DNA of 51,391 bases from Deltaproteobacteria bacterium (GTDB lineage Bacteria; Desulfobacterota; Syntrophia; Syntrophales; Smithellaceae). Positions 1 to 7,934 of the stretch are shown here, piece by piece. The DNA lies in the NCBI GenBank assembly GCA_022710585.1, contig JAKLGV010000023.1, forward strand, positions 1 to 51,391. Direction: 5' to 3'. Every line of letters begins with the position of its first letter. Position 1 is the stretch's first letter. The notes under the pieces were generated by a model. It did no database searches. It was not told where the DNA came from and saw nothing but the letters and a program-made list of their open reading frames with translations. The position numbers and the translations under genes are program-made.

Positions 1-134
1 CGGATGGCGTGTTTCCGATGGTAACCGCAAACAGCGCAACATTCATCGATGATAACGGTCTTTTCTTTACGAGATGCCTCTTTATATCGCTTATAAAGAA
101 CCGCAAAATACTCTTCCTTGGATTTGGAACTCAT
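1..134 (-). CDS. Transposase/integrase, N-terminal 44 residues (partial)
   Basis: The minus strand starts with ATG at 134, preceded by a GGAGG ribosome site at 142-146 with 7 bases of spacing. It reads MSSKSKEEYF, then a lysine/arginine-rich stretch, then ECCAVCGYHRKHAI, and runs off the window edge. I recognise this as the start of a family of rve-type integrase/transposase proteins common in deltaproteobacterial insertion sequences; the CGYHRKHAI region belongs to the N-terminal DNA-binding part. The catalytic DDE core lies outside the window. The identification is from memory and is supported by the adjacent terminal motifs and by a plausible C-terminus of the same family at the other window edge. 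Confidence 0.75.
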   Translation of the reverse strand, partial: MSSKSKEEYFAVLYKRYKEASRKEKTVIIDECCAVCGYHRKHAI

Positions 135-163
135 CGCTAAACCTCCGTTTCCGAATCTTTTCT

Positions 164-233
164 CGGTAACATCGGTTTATGAGGCAACGTATCCCTTTTA
201 TGCAACCCTTCGGTAACATTTTATTTGAGGCAA
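164..233. repeat. Two terminal motifs of the left IS
   Basis: Copy one is 164-189 and copy two is 211-233. Both read CGGTAACAT then GAGGCAA at the outside. They are separated by 21 bases and lie between the transposase start and the first chromosomal gene. The inverted counterparts are at 51267-51292 and 51315-51340. Confidence 0.8.
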
Positions 234-252
234 TTCGCAGAAGAGAATTCAG

Positions 253-281
253 TGGAACGTACTCATCAATTAAGCTATAAT
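253..281 (+). promoter_or_regulatory. Candidate sigma-70 promoter for the 358 gene
   Basis: A perfect TATAAT at 276-281 lies 17 bases after TGGAAC (253-258), a weak -35 box. It sits just outside the IS end and 77 bases upstream of the first coding start, so it could drive the secreted protein/protease run. Confidence 0.4.
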
Positions 282-357
282 TCTTTCCAAACGTAGTGTT
301 CAGTTTGTTGTTGTCGGTCTAATCATTTTAAGTAAATAAAACTCGATGGAGTAATAT

Positions 358-897
358 ATGATTCACCATGGTAGAATGATCGTGCATCAATGCGAAAGGC
401 TGATCCTGTTGGCAATTCTGACCTTCTTTGTGCAAATATCCGTGGCACAGGCTGCCAATAAATTAATTGTCTGGCCCGCAGAAGAAGGCGTAGCGAAGAC
501 GAAATCCAAGATGGTCCTGCAACCTCACGAAATCCGCAAAGGTAAAATTCTGATCAGTCAGGATGTCCTGCCGCCAATTGCCGGAAAACAAAATCGTCGT
601 GCACAGATCGTTCCCTCAATAGGGAATTACATCTCCCTTAATTTATTCAGTGACATTGCATATGATGTGAAAGTTGATTCCATCAATCGTCATGCGAATG
701 GAACGGTCGTTGTCAGTGGAAAGCTTAAAAATCACAAAATGAGAACAGTGATTATGACAATTGGTCCTGATGGGTATCTGATAACGCTGCAGGACATAAA
801 GAAAGGATTACTTTATCGCTTGCGGGGAAATTCCGGCGACGGATCAGGCTCGGTGACAGAGATTGATATGAAGAAGATGCCGGCCGTGATTCGCTGA
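358..897 (+). CDS. Secreted stand-alone protein resembling a metalloprotease pro-region
   Basis: This is a 179-residue protein with a signal peptide: a hydrophobic stretch at residues 15-30 ends in AQA at about 30-32. Residues 93-171 hold a pattern LNLF-D, then a V-V repeat, VSGKL, TVIMTIGPDGYLITL, YRLRG and EID. I recognise this from the region that precedes the catalytic domain in bacterial M12-type (reprolysin-like) metalloproteases, where it acts as a pro-region. Here it stands alone, 91 bases upstream of a metalloprotease gene that has no pro-region of its own and with no terminator between them. I infer a protease partner acting in trans, as a folding helper or inhibitor. The start is supported by GGAG at 348-351, six bases upstream; Met7 (376) is an alternative. 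No catalytic motif is visible. Confidence 0.6.
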   Translation: MIHHGRMIVHQCERLILLAILTFFVQISVAQAANKLIVWPAEEGVAKTKSKMVLQPHEIRKGKILISQDVLPPIAGKQNRRAQIVPSIGNYISLNLFSDIAYDVKVDSINRHANGTVVVSGKLKNHKMRTVIMTIGPDGYLITLQDIKKGLLYRLRGNSGDGSGSVTEIDMKKMPAVIR

Positions 898-987
898 TCG
901 CGGGCAGACGCCTGTGGAAATATTTTTATACCGCGGATTGCCTGCACCTCCGCCGATAGGATGTAAAATGTCAGTCGGGAGAATTGG

Positions 988-2736
988 ATGAAGAAAATTA
1001 AGGTCTTTCTCAGAATTTGGACATTTCTTTTGGCACTTCTTTGTTTAGTTCCATCCGCCTATAGCGCGACGGTTGATGTGATGATTGTTTTCGATTCGAC
1101 GGCCAAAACGTGGGTCGACAGCAATGGAGGGATGAATACATTTGCTGCTGAGGTTATCGCCAAACTGAACCAATCAACGGCGAACAGCGGCGTGAATCTG
1201 ACATTCAGATTGGCGCACGCTACGGTGATTTCTTATACGCATAATGGCAATTTGGAAACAGACCTGGACAGACTTCGAAGAACCGGCGATGGTTATATGG
1301 ATAATGTTCATATCTTACGCAACACCTATGGGGTTGATCTGGTAACGATGCTGGTGGATACCGGTTCGGTTTCGGGCTCAGTCGGGATGGGATATGAGTT
1401 GACTTCATCACTAGGAGATCCCGCTTATGCGTTTACTGTCAGTGCCATTCAATCTGCTGATATAAGCCATACGCTGACCCATGAAGTCGGACATAATTTC
1501 GGCTGCGGTCACAGCAAGTATCAGAAAGATTCTCAAGGGCCGGGACTGTATAGTTATTCCGCGGGCTGGTATTTTGAGGGAACAGATGCCATGGATTATG
1601 GTACCATCATGGCCTACAACAAAGATGGATATGGTAATACATACATAGAAACCCCTTACTTCTCCAATCCGGACATCAGATATGAAGGAGGCATTACCGG
1701 TCATGCCGTTGATGGAGATAATGCACGGACGATCGAAAATATGATGAATGTTGTTGCGGGTTATCGTGCCGAGGTCGTCATTGATAAAATCCCGGATCTT
1801 TTTTCTTTTAAGGATCAGACCAATGTCGCCCGGAATATTCTTGTTACATCCAATACGATTACGGTTTCGGGTATCAACGTAGCGGTAAATATTTCCATCG
1901 CAGGCGGCAAATACGCAATTAACGGCGGATCGTATACAGATTCAGACGGCCAGGTTAACAACGGCGATAAAATTACGGTTCAGTTGACGTCATCCGGCAG
2001 TTATTTGACAGAGGTTTCAGCCACGCTTGTGATGGGCGGAGAATCCGACACATTTAATGTCAAGACAAGGAGCGCGATAATCCCCGATCAATTCACCTTT
2101 GTCGATCAAATCAGTGTGTCATTAAATACAACATTAATATCGAATGTCATAATGGTATCAGGCATTGTTTTGCCGGCACCCATTTCGATTACAGGCGGCA
2201 CCTATTCCGTTAATGGCGGTCCTTACACAAATGAAAGCGGAACGGTTGAAGATGGTGATACAGTATCAGTTCAGCAAATGTCATCAGGCAGTTACTCCAC
2301 GACGACGGATACAACGCTGACGATCGGCGGGGTATCCGACACTTTCAGCGTTACCACAAAAGATAAGCCTTCCGGCAAAGATGACGGTGGTGGCGGAGGA
2401 GGATGTTTCATTGCTACCGCGGCTTTTGGCTCTCCTCTGGCGGAGCAGGTCGAAATCCTGCGGCAATTCCGGGACAGACATTTGCTCACCAACACGGCAG
2501 GAAAGAAATTTGTTGCCTGGTATTACCGCAATGGCCCGATGGCGGCGAAGTTCATTCAAGACAAGCCTCTGGCAAAAATGTTGGTCCGCGTGGCGTTATA
2601 TCCTCTGATAGGATTTTCGCTGCTGCTGATTTCCGGTTATCTGCCGGTTATGACGGTTCTGCTTCTGCTTTCCGCTTTAGTTTATCTAAGGCTCAGAACA
2701 AATAAATCCGGAGTGATTGAAGACGCAAAATTGTGA
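988..2736 (+). CDS. Secreted reprolysin-like zinc metalloprotease with two beta repeats and a CFI-box C-terminus
   Basis: This 582-residue protein has a signal peptide at residues 1-27 (ending SAYSA) followed directly by a catalytic domain at about 28-262. The metzincin zinc site HEVGHNFGCGH is at 165-175 and the Met-turn IMAYN lies about 40 residues later, so the site looks intact. Two homologous repeats of about 95 residues follow (about 268-360 and 362-458); each contains a GGKYAINGG- or GGTYSVNGG-like segment. A glycine run leads into CFIATAAFGS at 473, then LRQFRDRHLLTN and a hydrophobic C-terminus. This is the CFI-box C-terminal domain seen on many envelope proteins, which suggests surface anchoring. 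No pro-region lies between signal peptide and catalytic domain; a look-alike is the gene upstream. The ribosome site GGGAG is at 977-981. Confidence 0.85.
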   Translation: MKKIKVFLRIWTFLLALLCLVPSAYSATVDVMIVFDSTAKTWVDSNGGMNTFAAEVIAKLNQSTANSGVNLTFRLAHATVISYTHNGNLETDLDRLRRTGDGYMDNVHILRNTYGVDLVTMLVDTGSVSGSVGMGYELTSSLGDPAYAFTVSAIQSADISHTLTHEVGHNFGCGHSKYQKDSQGPGLYSYSAGWYFEGTDAMDYGTIMAYNKDGYGNTYIETPYFSNPDIRYEGGITGHAVDGDNARTIENMMNVVAGYRAEVVIDKIPDLFSFKDQTNVARNILVTSNTITVSGINVAVNISIAGGKYAINGGSYTDSDGQVNNGDKITVQLTSSGSYLTEVSATLVMGGESDTFNVKTRSAIIPDQFTFVDQISVSLNTTLISNVIMVSGIVLPAPISITGGTYSVNGGPYTNESGTVEDGDTVSVQQMSSGSYSTTTDTTLTIGGVSDTFSVTTKDKPSGKDDGGGGGGCFIATAAFGSPLAEQVEILRQFRDRHLLTNTAGKKFVAWYYRNGPMAAKFIQDKPLAKMLVRVALYPLIGFSLLLISGYLPVMTVLLLLSALVYLRLRTNKSGVIEDAKL

Positions 2737-2756
2737 CACGGTTTACGGAGGAGAGG

Positions 2757-3200
2757 ATGATCAAAATTAAAAATGTCGCGGTCGTCATATGCCTGGCAGC
2801 GGTCATTTTATCATGGTATCCGGCGGCGGCTGCTGATTGGGGCATCAGGGGTTTGCTGCCCAGAGGAACGGGCTATTATGACAAAGAGAGCATTAAAAAA
2901 GTCGCCAAAAATATTGTTCAGGTATGGACAGTAACCATTTTAAACGAGAAGGGTAAAGCGGACGTTTTTTCGATGCTTCAAAAACAGGGCAAAGCTCCCG
3001 GCAATCCCGCCATTCTGAGCCAGGAATTAATTTTACTGGAATTTGATTGTGCCAGTGCGAAATATAGAATTGCCGCGATGGATATTTATGATGAAAACGG
3101 CAATGTGCTTCTCTCGGAGACGGACATAAAAGATCCATGGCATGACATTATCCCGCTATCCATCAATGAAAAATTGAAAGATCTGGTGTGCCGTAAATAA
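2757..3200 (+). CDS. Surface-adhesin E-like secreted protein
   Basis: This 147-residue protein has a signal peptide (hydrophobic at about 8-20, ending AAAA). The mature part has YYDKESIKKVAKNIVQVW, an LLEFDCA segment and a C-terminal W-I-PLS-LC pattern. This matches the surface-adhesin E family, where the paired cysteines (FDC and near the C-terminus VCRK) are conserved. I chose the ATG at 2757 because GGAGGAGAGG lies immediately upstream and the signal peptide begins there. An in-frame GTG at 2733 overlaps the protease stop codon and would only add residues before the signal peptide. The gene follows the protease by 20 bases, so it is probably co-transcribed. The biochemical role of the family is poorly known. 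Confidence 0.7.
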   Translation: MIKIKNVAVVICLAAVILSWYPAAAADWGIRGLLPRGTGYYDKESIKKVAKNIVQVWTVTILNEKGKADVFSMLQKQGKAPGNPAILSQELILLEFDCASAKYRIAAMDIYDENGNVLLSETDIKDPWHDIIPLSINEKLKDLVCRK

Positions 3201-3276
3201 ATCACGGAAATAAAGGGTTGTGTTTTCTTCTGAAATAAGGCAAATCTCTTTTCATTAAAATTTCTGGAGATGATGA

Positions 3277-3714
3277 TTGAAAGTTTCCTTTTCCGGTATT
3301 TTCTGGGGACTGCTTTGTATCGGTATCGGCCTGTTTTTGCTCACGGGAAGCTGGGGGTCTTTTTCGGAATACAAACGGATTGAAAATTATAACGGCCGGG
3401 CCGTTGGCCACATCACGAACAAGTATTCCAAACTGGGATCTGATGGAGGCGGCAACTACTATGTCGACTACTGGTTTATGTCTGCCGTCGGCAGTAAGGT
3501 CAGCACAAGCAGTGTGATAGCCAAACAGCAGTGGGATATCTTAAAAGTTGAAGATACGCTGGAAATAAGATTTGACCAGTCCAATCCTAGGCGTAGCATT
3601 CCAATGTATGGAGGAAGTCCGTCTCTCGTTTATTCCTTCTTTATGCTGGTTCTGGCGGCTGTCTTTATCCTTTTTGGCGGCTCACGCCTGTTTTACAGTT
3701 TTCAAAAACGCTAG
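3277..3714 (+). CDS. DUF3592 membrane protein
   Basis: This 145-residue protein has one membrane helix at each end (about 5-23 and 118-137). A soluble domain between them begins with GRAVGHI, followed by a YYVDYWF strand and later LRFDQSNP-like sequence. This is the usual layout of DUF3592 proteins, whose function is unknown. The start is a TTG at 3277 served by GGAG at 3266-3269; the nearby ATGs at 3270 and 3273 are in another frame. It lies 76 bases after the adhesin-like gene on the same strand. No catalytic motif is visible. Confidence 0.65.
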   Translation: MKVSFSGIFWGLLCIGIGLFLLTGSWGSFSEYKRIENYNGRAVGHITNKYSKLGSDGGGNYYVDYWFMSAVGSKVSTSSVIAKQQWDILKVEDTLEIRFDQSNPRRSIPMYGGSPSLVYSFFMLVLAAVFILFGGSRLFYSFQKR

Positions 3715-3756
3715 GTTTCCCATGACACCGATCAACCAATTGAATCATTCTTATTT

Positions 3757-5211
3757 ATGAAAGATCATTCCACCGAAAATAGACAGTCCGTTTACAAGCA
3801 ATATCAGAAGAATCGTATGGACCACTGGGATCAAATTGCCTCTCAGGAAAACCGGTGGAATCGGTGCAACCGGTATTACCTCCGGAGATTACTGGAGGTA
3901 ATGAAGTTTGTTGTGCCGCCCGGTCAGCGCGTCATTGAAATAGGCTGTGCGACGGGCGAACTGCTGGCGTCTCTTAAGCCAGGCTATGGCGTCGGAATTG
4001 ACTTTTCCGCGGAAATGATCAGGCGGGCAAAAAACAGGCATCCCGATTTGCATTTCATTTGCGCGGACGCACACGAACTGGATGTGAAAGAGAAGTTTGA
4101 TTTTGTCATTCTTTCTGATGTGGTGAATGAACTATGGGATGTGCAAGCCGTGCTGCAGAAAATCAATGAATGGACAACACCCCAATCTAGAATCATCATC
4201 AATTTTTACAGCCGACTGTGGGAATTGCCGCTGGCGCTCGTCAGAAAATTAGGTTTGGTCAAACCAATGTTGATGCAGAACTGGCTCACGGTGGAAGACA
4301 TCACCGGACTTCTGTCTCTGGCCGGTTGTGAAGTGATCCGACATTGGGAAGAAATCATCTGGCCGGTCCGCACGCCGGTGATGGATTCTCTGGCCAATCG
4401 TTTTGTCGCGAAACTCTGGCCTTTCCGGATCTTTGATCTGACGCATTTTATGGTTGCCAAACCGGTGGAAGCCGTGACGGGCGCCGAAGCGTTGCCCGTC
4501 GTATCGGTCGTTGTGCCCGCGCGCAACGAGTCGGGGAATATTGAACGCATATGGAATAGCGTTCCGGAAATGGGGGGCGGGACAGAAATTATATTTGTAG
4601 AAGGCGGTTCCACGGATGATACCTATGATGTCATAGAGCGAACCATCAAAAATAATCCTCAGCGGAGAGCGAAGCTTTTCCGGCAGAGTGGGAAAGGGAA
4701 GGGCGACGCCGTCCGCCTTGGATTTCAGCAGGCCGGGGGGGATATTCTGATGATTCTGGATGCCGACCTGACGGTGCCGCCGGAAGATTTGCCTCGCTTT
4801 TACGAAGCCATTTACAGCGGCAAAGCGGAATTCGTCAACGGCGTTCGCCTGGTTTACCCGATGGAAAAAGAAGCGATGCGCTTTTTAAATCTGGTGGGCA
4901 ATAAATTTTTCAGTCTGGTATTTTCGTGGCTTCTGGGACAGCCGATCAAAGATACCCTTTGCGGAACAAAAGTTCTCTGGAAGAGAGATTACGAAAAGAT
5001 CGCGGCAAATCGCTCCTACTTCGGCGATTTTGATCCTTTTGGCGATTTTGATCTCCTGTTTGGCGCCGCCAAATTAAATTTAAAGATTGTTGCAATACCC
5101 ATCCGCTATCGGGAGCGAACCTACGGAGCGACCAATATCAGCCGCTGGAGCCACGGCTGGCTTTTGCTGCGGATGGTTTTCTTTGCATTGCGCCGGATAA
5201 AATTTATCTGA
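3757..5211 (+). CDS. Fused SAM methyltransferase and GT2 glycosyltransferase
   Basis: This 484-residue protein has two domains. Residues about 25-200 form a class I methyltransferase: motif I VIEIGCATG, then GVGIDFSAEM for the ribose-binding acidic residue, and ADAHELD. Residues about 249-470 form a family 2 glycosyltransferase starting VVSVVVPARNE, with DAD at 335-337 as the metal/nucleotide-sugar motif and GKGKGDAVRLG before it. The second half resembles dolichyl-phosphate or polyprenyl-phosphate sugar transferases but lacks C-terminal membrane helices. It probably adds and modifies a lipid-linked or surface sugar. The sequence joins the halves in one frame with no stop. The ribosome site before the ATG is weak. 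It converges with a GT39 gene 22 bases away; that enzyme could use a lipid-linked sugar made by a protein of this kind. Confidence 0.8.
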   Translation: MKDHSTENRQSVYKQYQKNRMDHWDQIASQENRWNRCNRYYLRRLLEVMKFVVPPGQRVIEIGCATGELLASLKPGYGVGIDFSAEMIRRAKNRHPDLHFICADAHELDVKEKFDFVILSDVVNELWDVQAVLQKINEWTTPQSRIIINFYSRLWELPLALVRKLGLVKPMLMQNWLTVEDITGLLSLAGCEVIRHWEEIIWPVRTPVMDSLANRFVAKLWPFRIFDLTHFMVAKPVEAVTGAEALPVVSVVVPARNESGNIERIWNSVPEMGGGTEIIFVEGGSTDDTYDVIERTIKNNPQRRAKLFRQSGKGKGDAVRLGFQQAGGDILMILDADLTVPPEDLPRFYEAIYSGKAEFVNGVRLVYPMEKEAMRFLNLVGNKFFSLVFSWLLGQPIKDTLCGTKVLWKRDYEKIAANRSYFGDFDPFGDFDLLFGAAKLNLKIVAIPIRYRERTYGATNISRWSHGWLLLRMVFFALRRIKFI

Positions 5212-5232
5212 ACGGCCTGTTCATTCCGCTCA

Positions 5233-6915
5233 TCAGGAACGCGGGGCCGTGCCGGCGGGAAGCAGTCTGATGACGGTGTGGCCGCCGGCTTCAAACATGA
5301 TTTCCGTTGTTTGATTCATTTGCCGTAGAAAGTTTTGCACGATTTCCGCGGAATAATTATCACGCAGGTATTTGTAATACAAATCCGTTCGCACCAAGAG
5401 ATGCGTGAATCCGAGCGAACGCACATAGCCCGGAAAAGTGTTTTCTTCCCGGGAAGTGTTGACCAGATTGCTGATAAAGCCCATTCCCATACTCCGGTCG
5501 TAATCATACTCCCTGTCCAGATAATATCCGCGTCCGGCCACCAGAATCAGTTTGACACGGGCATTGGCCGCAGTGTGCTCATTGATATACTTCATGGCAG
5601 GATAGATACCCACATGGCGGGCGATGAATTCATCTTTCGATTCCTTGCCTGAAATATATTTCCAAGGGCTGATCGACTGATAATAATTTTTCAGATAAAT
5701 AAAATTCTGGGTGATGAAAAAGATCAATAGGCCGAGAGCCAACAAGGCTAGCAAATTCCTGACTCGGCCGGACAGGTTGATCTTCAGATTCAGGATGTTG
5801 ATGATTCCCATGACGGTCAGAATGGATAAAATAGGCACCACCGGCAGAATATAGCGTATTCTGGTTTGATCGAGGAAAGTCGCGGCGAGGACAAAAAAAA
5901 CGGAAAAGCCGATGAAAAGGAGTTTGTCGCGCAGGAAAGATTTATCGATCAAAGCCAGAGGAGCGAATAGGATCAAAACAGGATTCAGAACCCCGTCGAA
6001 ATAGCGATGGCTGTGATCCTGCCCCTGGAAAAAATAGCGAAAGGGAATCAACAGCGTGTCCCAGAAACTCTCGCCATACATCATCTCCCGGAATTGAAAG
6101 ATCCCTTTCGTCGTGCCACCTGCCACCATCGAATAGGTGCCTTCTTCACCGGCCATGGTGGTGTTAATGTTCCACATGCCCTGAAACAGCGGGAATAGAG
6201 GATTTCCCGTCAGGATCGCGTTCTTCAACAGCCACGGCGAAAATATTAAAAGTGAAATTAAGAAAAATATTAAACCGCACTTCAGCGCCTGCCACTGTTC
6301 GCCGGTATCTTTGGAATAGATAAATACAATGGCCGCCGAAAGAAAAAACCAGGCCAGAAGCGCGTTGTATTTCGTTCCCAGGGCCAGGCCCATGGCGACG
6401 GATGAAACCAGCAACCATTGGAATTGCGTGAATCGGCCGTCCCGGTAGCGGATAAAAGACAGGATGGCGGCGGTTGTAAAAAAAGCCAGACCGAGATCAA
6501 CGTAAGCCTGTGTGGATAGGCGAACCACAACCGGCGTGCTGAGAAAAACAAGAACGCCCAGAAGCCCCGCGGCGCGATGAAATCTGTTTTTTAAATAATG
6601 ATAAATCATGACTGCCGTGCCGAGGCCGAAGCTCATATGAATGAATTTGGCGAGAAAATCTTTCTGAAAGTAAAGGGGAATCAGGTAAAGCAAATCAACA
6701 TTCATCGGATAATAGGAAAAGACGGACCAAGGAGTATCATAGAAACCGCCGTGCCGGAGCCATAGCTTGGGAATGGCTAAATGATGAATGAGGGCGTCTC
6801 TCGATATCGGAGGAGTCAGATTTAAAACGAGTTCAACGACGACTAAAATTAAAATCGCCAGGCCGGTAATGGCGGCCAAGAGATGATGATCTGTTCGATT
6901 ACTGTTAATAAACAT
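5233..6915 (-). CDS. GT39-type integral membrane glycosyltransferase
   Basis: This 560-residue protein has many predicted membrane helices. Near the N-terminus is the acidic loop ISRDALIHHLAIPK, placed like the catalytic aspartate loop of the PMT/ArnT fold. These enzymes move a sugar from a polyprenyl-phosphate carrier to protein or lipid on the outer face of the membrane. A soluble domain at about 430-560 ends the protein. The start is either ATG at 6915 or an in-frame GTG at 6924; AGGA upstream is too close to the GTG and slightly far from the ATG, so I prefer the ATG. It converges on the methyltransferase-GT2 gene, and their ends are 21 bases apart. The acceptor substrate cannot be told from sequence. 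Confidence 0.75.
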   Translation of the reverse strand: MFINSNRTDHHLLAAITGLAILILVVVELVLNLTPPISRDALIHHLAIPKLWLRHGGFYDTPWSVFSYYPMNVDLLYLIPLYFQKDFLAKFIHMSFGLGTAVMIYHYLKNRFHRAAGLLGVLVFLSTPVVVRLSTQAYVDLGLAFFTTAAILSFIRYRDGRFTQFQWLLVSSVAMGLALGTKYNALLAWFFLSAAIVFIYSKDTGEQWQALKCGLIFFLISLLIFSPWLLKNAILTGNPLFPLFQGMWNINTTMAGEEGTYSMVAGGTTKGIFQFREMMYGESFWDTLLIPFRYFFQGQDHSHRYFDGVLNPVLILFAPLALIDKSFLRDKLLFIGFSVFFVLAATFLDQTRIRYILPVVPILSILTVMGIINILNLKINLSGRVRNLLALLALGLLIFFITQNFIYLKNYYQSISPWKYISGKESKDEFIARHVGIYPAMKYINEHTAANARVKLILVAGRGYYLDREYDYDRSMGMGFISNLVNTSREENTFPGYVRSLGFTHLLVRTDLYYKYLRDNYSAEIVQNFLRQMNQTTEIMFEAGGHTVIRLLPAGTAPRS

Positions 6916-7137
6916 GGCTGACACAATTCCTAATACTTGGAATATTTAACAATATTAAAAACATATGTCAATGGTATCCTTCTGGAAAAGCGATACGAAT
7001 ACTTCACGGGACATTATTTTATTAACGGAACAGGACATCAAGAGCCGTCCACAAGGAGTATTTTAAAGCTCTAATGGAATCGCTGTATACCTATATGCTT
7101 GAAATATATGCCATGTTGAATCTTCATATTATTTTGC

Positions 7138-7197
7138 TTGACTTTCAATTTTGATTGTTCTAAAAGATACGTGACCGTTGGTCAGATACTGACCGTT
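7138..7197 (+). promoter_or_regulatory. Promoter with overlapping/adjacent inverted-repeat operator for the TetR gene
   Basis: TTGACT (7138-7143) and TAAAAG (7161-7166) are 17 bases apart. Just downstream, alternating half-sites read TGACC (7172-7176), GTT, GGTCA (7180-7184), GATAC, TGACC (7190-7194), GTT. Adjacent half-sites form inverted repeats, and TGACCGTT occurs twice 18 bases apart. The array covers the expected transcription start of the TetR-family gene at 7238, which fits autorepression. The rest of 6925-7137 shows no supportable gene. Confidence 0.55.
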
Positions 7198-7237
7198 ATT
7201 TCGCAAGTGCTTGTTTTTTCGAAGGAAGAATATTGCT

Positions 7238-7870
7238 GTGGGACTTCGGGAGCGTAGAGGCAAGGAAAAGGATAATCGCAAGAAAAATATTCTCAAGGCT
7301 GCCCGATCTTTATTCTTCAAAAAAGGATTTACAAAAGTAACCGTTGATGAGATAGCGAAAACGTCAGAACTGGGCAAAGGATCCATCTATCTCTACTTTA
7401 ACAGCAAAGAAGAAATTTACGCCCAGATTCTCTTAAATGATATAGACGGTTTCAACGAAAAAGTTGATGTCCTGCTGGAAAGAAAAAGCACAGCCGCCGA
7501 TTTGCTGAAAGAGTTGTCGCGCTTATATATTGATTATTTTCTTGATGACAGCGAGCTGTTCAGAATATTAATTACTTATATGCTTCAGCCGGCAAAAATG
7601 AATTTAACCGAAAAGCTTAATGCCGAGATTCTGAACGCCATTGCGAGGTCCATCGATGTTATCGGCAGTGTATTGCAGATGGGGGTTGACACAAAAGAAT
7701 TTTCCCCGGAACTGAACATTAAGAAAAATCAAAGCGCATTCTGGGGGTTGCTCAACGGAATTATTTCTCTGTATGTTTTTTCAGGATCACCCGTAAACAG
7801 AAAAGAGAAAATATATTCCACAACGAAATTAGCATTGGAGATATTCGTCCGGGGTTTGCAAAAGGCCTGA
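7238..7870 (+). CDS. TetR/AcrR-family transcriptional regulator
   Basis: This 210-residue protein has a TetR DNA-binding domain at residues about 10-60: the helix-turn-helix spans KVTVDEIAKTSELGKGSIYLYF, preceded by ILKAARSLFFKKGF. The rest is helical and variable, as expected of a ligand-binding domain. I chose the GTG at 7238 because GAAGGAAG lies about nine bases upstream; a TTG at 7211 would extend it by nine residues without a ribosome site. The gene sits 64 bases upstream of a beta-oxidation operon in the same direction. In other bacteria such neighbours sense long-chain acyl-CoA and repress fatty-acid degradation. That role is an inference here. The upstream inverted repeats suggest autoregulation. 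Confidence 0.85.
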   Translation: MGLRERRGKEKDNRKKNILKAARSLFFKKGFTKVTVDEIAKTSELGKGSIYLYFNSKEEIYAQILLNDIDGFNEKVDVLLERKSTAADLLKELSRLYIDYFLDDSELFRILITYMLQPAKMNLTEKLNAEILNAIARSIDVIGSVLQMGVDTKEFSPELNIKKNQSAFWGLLNGIISLYVFSGSPVNRKEKIYSTTKLALEIFVRGLQKA

Positions 7871-7934
7871 TGAATAGTGAAGGATTTTATAATCAGCCAA
7901 AAGATTAAGCAAGAAAAGGCAAAGGAGGCAAAAC

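Larger units (their letters stand above)
1..233 (-). mobile_element. Left-hand IS remnant or partial IS copy (end facing the window)
   Basis: The first 233 bases are one end of an insertion sequence running off the window. They hold the start of a minus-strand transposase and then, outside it, two copies of a terminal motif that reads CGGTAACAT, about 10 variable bases, GAGGCAA. The copies are at 164-189 and 211-233. The same motif occurs twice in inverted orientation at 51267-51340 beside a transposase C-terminus. Repeated motifs at an element end usually bind the transposase. The outer boundary is placed at 233 because the shared motif stops there. The IS family is not assigned. Confidence 0.75.

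Noticed and set aside
6965..7066. Open frame of 33 codons upstream of the TetR gene
   Set aside because: No ribosome site, no recognisable motif, and the stretch is an AT-rich intergenic region. Length alone is no evidence.
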